From positions 1 through 20,391 of the forward strand of contig CAMFFI010000004.1 in NCBI GenBank assembly GCA_945949625.1: a stretch of DNA of 20,391 bases, in the 5' to 3' direction. Within the stretch, counting starts at the first letter, position 1, and each line of letters opens with the position of its first letter. Source of the DNA: an uncultured bacterium (GTDB lineage: Bacteria; Bacillota; Clostridia; Oscillospirales; Acutalibacteraceae). The notes beneath the pieces were generated by a model. The model did not search any database, had not been told where the DNA came from, and saw nothing but the letters and a program-made list of their open reading frames with translations. This document shows positions 14,491-20,391 of the stretch, one piece after another. The position numbers were made by a program, and so were the translations under genes.

Positions 14491-16320
14491 TTATTCTACC
14501 GTTACGGATTTTGCAAGGTTTTTCGGCTTATCGGGATCAACGCCTCTGTTGATAGAGGTATAATAAGCCAATATCTGCAATGGTACAACGGCTGTTATTG
14601 GCATCAAAAGCTCGTCGCTGTGGGGAACTTCAATTACATAATCCGCAACACCGTCCTTAAGCTCTCTTGCACAGGAATCGGTGCAAACAAGAATAATCTT
14701 TGCTCCTCTTGACTTTACCTCAACAATATTGCTTATTGTCTTTGGAATAACATCGGTCTGTGTTGCAACGGCAATAACCGGCATTCCGTCATCAATAAGA
14801 GATATTGTTCCGTGCTTAAGCTCACCTGCCGCGTAGCTTTCGGAGTGAATGTAGGATACCTCCTTAAGCTTTAATGAGCCTTCCATTGAAAGCGCATAGT
14901 CAAGACCTCTGCCTATATACAGCAGGCTGTCTGCCATAACAAGCTTTGTTGCAATGAATTTACACTCTTCCTCGCAGTTATCAATAACATACTGAACAGC
15001 GTCGGGAGTTTTTATAAGCGCCGCTATAAGACGTTTACATTCTGCCGTACTGATTGTTTCCTTAGCCAGTGCAAGCTCAAAGGCGAACAAATATACAACA
15101 GCAAGCTGAGTAATATACGCTTTAGTGGACGCAACGGCAATCTCCGGACCTGCAAGGGTATAAATAAGCATATCTGCCTCACGGGCAATTGAGCTTCCCT
15201 TGGCATTTACAATTGCAAGAGTTTTTGCCCCCTTGCTTTTTGCAAGGCGCAAGGCTGCAAGGCTGTCTGCTGTTTCACCCGACTGTGAAATTACTATAAC
15301 CAAATCGCCCTTGTTGATAATTGGGTTTCTGTAACGGAATTCCGACGCAATGTCAACATTTACGGGTACACGGGCTAAATCCTCAATTACATATTTTCCA
15401 ACCATACCTGCGTGCATTGCAGTACCGCAGGCAACAATTGTTATATTTTTAAAATCCTTGATTGTATCGGTTGTTATTCCGCATTCCTCAAGACAAGGCA
15501 AGCCGTCCTTGATTCTCGGCATAATAGTTGTTCTTATTGCCGTTGGCTGTTCGTGTATTTCTTTTATCATAAAGTGAGGATAACCGCCTTTTTCGGCAGC
15601 CTCCATATCCCAATCGGCAGTTTTCAGCTCCTTTTCAACAGGGTCAAGATGCTCGTCAACAAATGTTACACCGTCTTTTGTAAGGGTAGCAATTTCGTCA
15701 TGGTCAAGCAAATAATAATCCCTTGTATATTTTAAAATTGCAGGCACGTCGGACGCAATAAAGCATTCATTCTCGGCAACGCCAACAATAAGAGGACTTT
15801 CTCTGCGTACTGCATAAATTCTGTCCGGAAAGTCCTTAAACATAATGCCAAGAGCAAAGGAACCCTTAAGCTCAGCCATTACATCGTCAATTGTTTCAAG
15901 GGGATTTCCGTTATACTTGTAATCAAGGAGCTGTGCCACAACCTCTGTATCTGTTTCGCTTATAAAGGTTCTTCCCTTTGAAATCAGAAATTCCTTTAAT
16001 TCTATGTAATTTTCAATAATACCGTTGTGCACAATTGTAACTCTTGCGCCGCTGTGGGGATGTGAGTTAACATCGGAAGGTTCTCCGTGAGTAGCCCAGC
16101 GTGTATGGCCGATTCCCACGTGACCTTGGGGCTTGCCTACCTCTTGCAGTTTATTCTCTAAATCCTTAAGCTTGCCCTGGGTTTTAACGGTTCTTATTTC
16201 ATTGTTTTCAAACACTGCAATACCTGCGGAATCATATCCTCTGTATTCAAGCTTAGTCAGCGCGCTTACAAGCACCTCACTGCAGTCCTTAGGACCTACA
16301 TATCCAACTATACCACACAT
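14491..16320 (-). CDS. glmS: Glutamine--fructose-6-phosphate aminotransferase (isomerizing)
   Basis: Makes glucosamine-6-phosphate from fructose-6-phosphate and glutamine, the entry step to UDP-GlcNAc for peptidoglycan and surface glycans. The 609-residue cytosolic enzyme is full length. The class II glutaminase domain (about 1-225) begins MCGIVGYVG with nucleophile C2 exposed after Met removal, and has HTRWATHGEP (72-81) and HNG (98-100). Two SIS isomerase domains follow, with the ACGTAMHAG sugar-phosphate region near 297 and the ESYAAGELKHG segment in SIS2. The C-tail is LAKSVTVE, with the catalytic K604. The start at 16320 has AAAGGAG upstream. The 107-nt gap after the dehydratase gene is too short for, and does not resemble, a glmS ribozyme. 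It is probably cotranscribed with the upstream dehydratase gene. Confidence 0.97.
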   Translation of the reverse strand: MCGIVGYVGPKDCSEVLVSALTKLEYRGYDSAGIAVFENNEIRTVKTQGKLKDLENKLQEVGKPQGHVGIGHTRWATHGEPSDVNSHPHSGARVTIVHNGIIENYIELKEFLISKGRTFISETDTEVVAQLLDYKYNGNPLETIDDVMAELKGSFALGIMFKDFPDRIYAVRRESPLIVGVAENECFIASDVPAILKYTRDYYLLDHDEIATLTKDGVTFVDEHLDPVEKELKTADWDMEAAEKGGYPHFMIKEIHEQPTAIRTTIMPRIKDGLPCLEECGITTDTIKDFKNITIVACGTAMHAGMVGKYVIEDLARVPVNVDIASEFRYRNPIINKGDLVIVISQSGETADSLAALRLAKSKGAKTLAIVNAKGSSIAREADMLIYTLAGPEIAVASTKAYITQLAVVYLFAFELALAKETISTAECKRLIAALIKTPDAVQYVIDNCEEECKFIATKLVMADSLLYIGRGLDYALSMEGSLKLKEVSYIHSESYAAGELKHGTISLIDDGMPVIAVATQTDVIPKTISNIVEVKSRGAKIILVCTDSCARELKDGVADYVIEVPHSDELLMPITAVVPLQILAYYTSINRGVDPDKPKNLAKSVTVE

Positions 16321-16427
16321 ATAATTTTCTCCTTTACAAAATCTACCTACCCTTTAAATTATGATTATTCTCTCTGTAATTTTTATAAATATAATAAAAA
16401 ATCAGAACTATTAGGGAATAAATCCGA

Positions 16428-18320
16428 TTATGCGTTTGTCTTATGCTTAAAAGTAGGCACTATTTTAGCCAAAAATTCCACTGTACCTTCGCTGTCGTTT
16501 GCCTCTGCATATTCCTGAAGTCTTTCAAGATTGCTTAAAAGCTCAGCGGGGTTAATTTCAATTTGCTTTCCGATAAATATCTTTTTATTTGCCGTTGATT
16601 TAAGACCTTCTTCATCCATAAGCAGCTCTTCATAAAGCTTTTCGCCGGGTCTTAATCCCGTAAACTTGATTTCCACATCTTTATAAGGAACTTTACCGTA
16701 CATACGAATAAGGTTTTCCGCCAATGTAAGTATTTTAACAGGCTCGCCCATATCCAGTACAAATATTTCTCCGCCCTTTGCCATTGCTCCTGCTTCAAGC
16801 ACAAGAGAAACAGCCTCGGGAATTGTCATAAAATATCTTATAATATCAGGATGTGTTACCGTTACCGGCTTGTTGTTTTCAATTTGTCTTTTGAATAAAG
16901 GAATAACGCTTCCGTTTGAACCGAGAACATTTCCGAAACGTGTTGCAACAAATTCAGTTGTCGTACTGTACTGTGCCTTATATTGAACTATCATCTCACA
17001 GCAGCGTTTTGTAGCTCCCATAACATTTGTCGGGTTTACCGCCTTATCGGTGGAAATAAGAACAAATTTATCCGCGCCGTAGAATTCAGCAAGAGTAGCT
17101 ACGTTAAAAGTACCGAAGATATTGTTTTTCACCGCCTCTTCCGGTACGGTTTCCATTAAAGGAACGTGCTTGTGAGCCGCTGCGTGAAATACAAGGTTCG
17201 GTTTGTATTCACTGAATATCTTATCCATTTTATCATAATCTCGGACAGAGGAAATCAATGTTACCAAATTAAGCGAATCGCCGTATTCCAAAATCAGCTC
17301 CTGCTGAATATCATAAGCATTGTTTTCATAAATATCTACGATTATAACCTGCTTAGGGTCATATTTTGCAATTTGCCTTACAAGCTCGCTACCTATTGAA
17401 CCGCCTCCGCCTGTAACAAGACAAACCTTGCCCTTGATTAAATTCTTGATTTCGTTTTTATCAAAGGTGATAGGCTCTCTGCCCAGAAGGTCGTTAATAT
17501 TAATATCCTTAACGTCCTTCATAATGCTGGTTTCTTTGCCCTCAATAAAGGTTTCAGACAAATAAGGAATTATCTTTATTTTACAAGGCGTTTTAGAGCA
17601 AATTTCAAGAATTCTCTTTTTATCCTCTGAACTGCAGGAAGGAATTGCCACAAGAATCTGACTGACCTTTTCTTCTTTGCAAATATCGGGAATATCCTTT
17701 ATCTTTCCCTTTACACGCAAGCCGTTGATATTTCTGTTTATAATACTGGGGTCATCATCTACAAAGCCCACAGGCATATAGTCGTTGGCAGGATTGCTTA
17801 AATCATACTTTGCTTTTTTTATTTCTCCAAGCACAAGCTGTCCTGCATTACCTGCACCGACTATTAATGTTCGCTCGCTGTTTTCCGTTCTTCCGGCATA
17901 TCTCGAAGTAAGAAAAGCTTCTCTGAAAACAGCCCTGAAAGCCAATATTCCAACAGCATTAATTACATAATTCAAAGGATACAATACCCAATTAAACGTT
18001 CCTTCAAAAACAAAAAAGGTTAAATAGGCACAGGTCATTCCGATAAACAAGGCGACAGCACAGACAATGTAGTCTTTTAAATAAAAATATCTCCATTGTT
18101 TTGAATATGAACCAAAATTAAAAAGAAATAAACAAGAAAATACAATATTAAATAAAATGATATATATTAAACTGAACGGATTCTCAATACTTTGCGGCTT
18201 TGCATTAGTTGCAAAGAGAGAAAGCAAAAAATTTGCAATTAATGTACCCATTGCAATTATAAAAACATCGGCGATAATAAGCACGGCTTTCCGCACATTA
18301 AAACTTTTCATTTTCCACAT
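16428..18320 (-). CDS. Membrane-bound nucleotide-sugar 4,6-dehydratase (CapD/PglF/WbpM/EpsC type)
   Basis: Predicted NAD(P)-dependent UDP-sugar 4,6-dehydratase, probably acting on UDP-GlcNAc, that starts synthesis of modified amino sugars for capsule, exopolysaccharide or glycoprotein. The 630-residue protein has four N-terminal membrane segments (about 12-36, 48-70, 84-105, 114-130). A first Rossmann domain follows (GAGNAG, 155-160), then the SDR dehydratase domain with NAD loop GGGGSIGSE (304-312). The catalytic region has STDKA (423-427) and M434-x3-K438: methionine replaces the usual SDR tyrosine, as in the WbpM/PglF class. Conserved TRFGNVLGSNGSVIP (460-474) and TGLRPGEKLYEELL (554-567) confirm the family. 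GAAGG upstream supports the start at 18320; an ATG at 18311 is an alternative. It has a consensus promoter and lies upstream of glmS. Confidence 0.94.
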   Translation of the reverse strand: MWKMKSFNVRKAVLIIADVFIIAMGTLIANFLLSLFATNAKPQSIENPFSLIYIILFNIVFSCLFLFNFGSYSKQWRYFYLKDYIVCAVALFIGMTCAYLTFFVFEGTFNWVLYPLNYVINAVGILAFRAVFREAFLTSRYAGRTENSERTLIVGAGNAGQLVLGEIKKAKYDLSNPANDYMPVGFVDDDPSIINRNINGLRVKGKIKDIPDICKEEKVSQILVAIPSCSSEDKKRILEICSKTPCKIKIIPYLSETFIEGKETSIMKDVKDININDLLGREPITFDKNEIKNLIKGKVCLVTGGGGSIGSELVRQIAKYDPKQVIIVDIYENNAYDIQQELILEYGDSLNLVTLISSVRDYDKMDKIFSEYKPNLVFHAAAHKHVPLMETVPEEAVKNNIFGTFNVATLAEFYGADKFVLISTDKAVNPTNVMGATKRCCEMIVQYKAQYSTTTEFVATRFGNVLGSNGSVIPLFKRQIENNKPVTVTHPDIIRYFMTIPEAVSLVLEAGAMAKGGEIFVLDMGEPVKILTLAENLIRMYGKVPYKDVEIKFTGLRPGEKLYEELLMDEEGLKSTANKKIFIGKQIEINPAELLSNLERLQEYAEANDSEGTVEFLAKIVPTFKHKTNA

Positions 18321-18371
18321 TAACCCCTTCTGAAAAACTACTAAATTCCTTCTAATAATATTATCTAAGAT

Positions 18372-18406
18372 ATTATACTATAATTCTATTTTAATGTCAA
18401 TGTCAA
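18372..18406 (-). promoter_or_regulatory. Consensus promoter of the dehydratase-glmS unit with duplicated -35
   Basis: On the minus strand, two adjacent TTGACA copies (18406-18401 and 18400-18395) precede -10 TATAAT (18377-18372). The proximal copy has an ideal 17-bp spacer, giving a perfect sigma-A consensus; the distal one would have 23 bp. The predicted start is near 18365, leaving a leader of about 45 nt. Confidence 0.88.
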
Positions 18407-18472
18407 CAAATAATTTACAGTAGTTCCCAAAAAAATATATTACTAATATAAAATAATTTGTCCATATTTTAC

Positions 18473-18501
18473 TTGAAAAATAATTAATCCGGGTTTATGA
18501 T
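18473..18501 (+). promoter_or_regulatory. Promoter of the metallophosphoesterase gene
   Basis: -35 TTGAAA (18473-18478), a 17-bp spacer and -10 TATGAT (18496-18501). A start near 18508 leaves a short leader of about 22 nt that holds the GGAGAAG ribosome site. It is back to back with the dehydratase promoter, about 70 bp apart. Confidence 0.75.
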
Positions 18502-18529
18502 ATTGCTATGAATTTACGGAGAAGAAAAA

Positions 18530-19408
18530 ATGAAACTAATTATAAAAAAGCCAAAGCACAAAATTCTTTTTTCATTATTAATACTTCTTGCAATTGCCTT
18601 TGTTTCACTGATTGCAAACATCATTTATTGTTACAATACAATTGTCATAAATAGCTATGAGATTTCCGACAATAAGCTGAACACAAGCTTGCGAATTGCG
18701 CTTATTTCAGATTTGCATTTAAGGGAATACGGCATGGATAATATTGATTTGGTCAATAAAATCAAGGAGCAGTCACCTGATATTATTATACTGGCAGGCG
18801 ATTTTACTCTTAGGTATTCAACAGATTACAGTTCACTGCTAAAGCTTTTGCCTCAGCTTAATGAAATTGCACCCACCTATTATTCTTTGGGAAATCACGA
18901 AATTTCTTTGCTTGAAGACACAGACTTTGAAAAAGATGTGAGAAAAACCGGTGTACATCTGTTAATAAACCAAAGTGAATATTTTGAAAAGGACGGAGAA
19001 AGAATACTCATCGGCGGTTTGAAAACGTATCCATTTTTCGGAGGTTATACCGAAAAAAATACCAGTGAAGAAAAAGTCTATTTTAAAGAATTTTTAGAAC
19101 AGGAAAAAGACTGCTACGGAATTTTAATCTACCATTATCCTGAATACTATATGTGGAAGCTAAACGAATATGATATTGACCTTATGCTAAGCGGCCATAC
19201 TCACGGCGGACTTATCAGAATACCAGGAATCGGCGGTCTGGTTGCACCCGAACAGGGCTTTTTCCCAAAATATGATAAAGGACTTTATAAATCCGACACG
19301 GCAACAATGATTATCACCTCGGGACTTGCAAATTCAAACTTTGTTCCCAGAATAAATAATCCCGGAGAAATTTGCATTATAAGCATAAACAGCAACACCG
19401 CACAATAA
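18530..19408 (+). CDS. Membrane-anchored metallophosphoesterase (YkuE/YaeI-like)
   Basis: Predicted two-metal phosphoesterase, 292 residues, with an N-terminal signal-anchor (about 12-35, after KKPKHK), so the catalytic domain should lie outside the cytoplasmic membrane. The calcineurin-like metal motifs are complete: SDLHL (D61, H63), GDF (D91), GNHE (N122, H123), YHYPEY (H202) and SGHTHGG (H223, H225). The ending TSGLANSNFVPRINNPGEI is typical of the YkuE/YaeI group, some of which act on phospholipid or lipid-linked substrates. The true substrate is unknown. The start at 18530 follows GGAGAAG. It is a single-gene unit, divergent from the dehydratase and convergent with the methionine synthase gene, with its own promoter and terminator. 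Confidence 0.93.
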   Translation: MKLIIKKPKHKILFSLLILLAIAFVSLIANIIYCYNTIVINSYEISDNKLNTSLRIALISDLHLREYGMDNIDLVNKIKEQSPDIIILAGDFTLRYSTDYSSLLKLLPQLNEIAPTYYSLGNHEISLLEDTDFEKDVRKTGVHLLINQSEYFEKDGERILIGGLKTYPFFGGYTEKNTSEEKVYFKEFLEQEKDCYGILIYHYPEYYMWKLNEYDIDLMLSGHTHGGLIRIPGIGGLVAPEQGFFPKYDKGLYKSDTATMIITSGLANSNFVPRINNPGEICIISINSNTAQ

Positions 19409-19424
19409 TGTGCGGTGCTTTTTT
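19396..19424 (+). terminator. Terminator of the phosphoesterase gene, overlapping its stop codon
   Basis: A perfect 9-bp stem CACCGCACA/TGTGCGGTG (19396-19404 and 19409-19417) with a 4-nt loop is followed by C and six T (19419-19424). The 5' arm lies within the last codons and the TAA stop (19406-19408) is mostly in the loop. Confidence 0.92.
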
Positions 19425-19441
19425 CAATACAGCAATATTAT

Positions 19442-20391
19442 TTATCCTAAAACTTTTTTGGCAGTATCTACGCTTTCCTTTGCGTCACGGCAATAGTAAT
19501 CAGCGCCGATTTTCACAGCATATTCCTCGGTCAGAACTGCGCCTCCCACAAAAACAACGCATTTGCTTGAGCCGTCGGGATTTTGAAGCTCTTTTGTGTT
19601 TCTTATAAGCGCAATAGTATCCTCCATACTTTTAAGGGTAGTTGTCATCAAAGCTGAAAGACCAATCATTTTTATATTCTGCTCAATTGCCGTATCCACC
19701 ACAAGCTGCGGGTCAACGTCCTTGCCTAAATCAACAACAGTATAGCCGTAATTGTCAAGCAAAACCTTTACAATGTTTTTTCCTATATCGTGAATATCTC
19801 CCTTGACTGTTGCAAGAATAATTTTACCCTTGCTTACGGGAGTGTTGTTTTCTGCCGTAAGCTTTTTCTTTATAACATCAAAGCAAGCCTGTGCGGTATT
19901 TGCGCTTTGGATAAGCTGAGGCAAAAATATTTTGCCCTTTTCAAAGTCATCTCCCACCTTATCAAGTGCAGGAATAAGCCTATTATTTATTATTTCCATA
20001 GGGTCGGTTTTTTCCAGAAGGCTCTCACAAGCTCTTGCACCGTCCTCTTTTAGTCCGTTTATAATTGCATAGTCAAGGTCGGTTTTTTCTGCCGGACTGA
20101 CTGCTTTGGCAGGTGTATATTCATTATACGCTTCAATAAAGCTTCGTGAATTTTCATCAATATTTGCAAGCACCTTATACGCCCTTACCGCACCGGTCAT
20201 TGACTCAACATTAGGATTGATTATCGGCAGGTCAAGTCCTTCCTGCAAAGCCATTGTAAGGAATGTTCTGTTTACAAGCTCACGGTTAGGAAGACCGAAA
20301 GAAATATTTGAAACGCCTAAAACAGTTTTACAGCCAAGCTCGGTTTTTACTCGGTGAAGTGCAGTAAGGGTTTCTGAAACTCCCTGCTGTT
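19442..20391 (-). CDS. metH: Cobalamin-dependent methionine synthase, 3' part (runs off the window)
   Basis: Transfers a methyl group from 5-methyltetrahydrofolate to homocysteine through a cobalamin cofactor. The reading frame is open to the right edge, so the 5' part is missing; about 315 C-terminal residues are seen. The visible protein begins within the pterin-binding domain (GVSNISFGLPNREL), continues through the four-helix cap domain, and ends in the B12-binding domain. That domain carries the DxHxxG motif GDIHDIGKN (its His is the cobalt ligand) and a VFVGGAVLTEEYA strand near the end. It stops right after the B12 domain (AKKVLG), so the AdoMet-binding reactivation domain of E. coli-type MetH is absent, as in many clostridial forms. 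A different corrinoid methyltransferase is possible, but the pterin motif favours MetH. Confidence 0.85.
   Translation of the reverse strand, partial: QQGVSETLTALHRVKTELGCKTVLGVSNISFGLPNRELVNRTFLTMALQEGLDLPIINPNVESMTGAVRAYKVLANIDENSRSFIEAYNEYTPAKAVSPAEKTDLDYAIINGLKEDGARACESLLEKTDPMEIINNRLIPALDKVGDDFEKGKIFLPQLIQSANTAQACFDVIKKKLTAENNTPVSKGKIILATVKGDIHDIGKNIVKVLLDNYGYTVVDLGKDVDPQLVVDTAIEQNIKMIGLSALMTTTLKSMEDTIALIRNTKELQNPDGSSKCVVFVGGAVLTEEYAVKIGADYYCRDAKESVDTAKKVLG

Noticed and set aside
16321..16427. Possible glmS ribozyme upstream of glmS
   Set aside because: The gap is shorter than a typical glmS ribozyme and shows no recognisable conserved core or nested stems; a covariance search would settle it.
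1..20391. Mobile elements, CRISPR arrays, tRNA or rRNA genes
   Set aside because: No transposase, integrase, regularly spaced repeats, cloverleaf or rRNA-like segment was seen on either strand.

Overview
The window looks like core chromosome from a low-GC Firmicute, most likely a clostridial (Oscillospiraceae/Ruminococcaceae-like) anaerobe. This is inferred from the AT-rich sequence, strong AGGAGG-type ribosome binding sites, sigma-A-type promoters, a greA-lysS pair, an FtsEX/PcsB-type division cluster, a DUF4830-type protein and a corrinoid methionine synthase that ends at its B12 domain. No phage, insertion sequence, CRISPR array, tRNA or rRNA is visible. Seventeen protein genes are called: fifteen on the minus strand and two (ychF and a phosphoesterase) on the plus strand.

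Layout from left to right. (1) 18-2114: lysS and greA on the minus strand, transcribed greA to lysS from a perfect-consensus promoter. (2) 2111-6030: ftsE, ftsX, a secreted coiled-coil M23 peptidase (PcsB/CwlO type), then an unrecognised 275-aa protein, all minus. The last gene is preceded by a 17-bp hairpin that hides its Shine-Dalgarno sequence and ends in a U-run. (3) 6271-8735: a CdaR/PucR-type regulator with its own promoter and, upstream of a strong terminator, an orphan MsmX/UgpC-type sugar-importer ATPase. (4) 8901-11194: a compact minus-strand operon of an FlK-like thioesterase, a HAD phosphatase, a DUF4830-like membrane protein and an RsuA-family pseudouridine synthase. Its first three junctions include one gene overlap and one 3-nt gap. 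(5) 11349-12443: ychF on the plus strand; its predicted promoter faces the promoter of the preceding operon. (6) 12516-18320: a minus-strand run of a membrane nucleotide-sugar dehydratase (CapD/PglF type), glmS, a minimal protein-kinase-like gene and an NSS-family Na+ symporter, starting from a perfect-consensus promoter with a duplicated -35. (7) 18530-19408: a membrane-anchored metallophosphoesterase on the plus strand, ending in a terminator whose loop contains the stop codon. (8) 19442 to the right edge: the 3' part of a cobalamin-dependent methionine synthase.

Functional links. FtsE and FtsX form the ATP-driven membrane complex that in related bacteria controls the adjacent coiled-coil peptidoglycan hydrolase. 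GlmS makes glucosamine-6-phosphate, the precursor of UDP-GlcNAc, and the neighbouring dehydratase probably uses a UDP-sugar of this type, so region 6 joins amino-sugar supply to surface-glycan modification. The points most worth a second look are the hairpin and unknown gene after the FtsEX cluster, the face-to-face promoters between ychF and the thioesterase operon, and the 180-aa kinase-like protein. No convincing wholly new multi-gene system was found.
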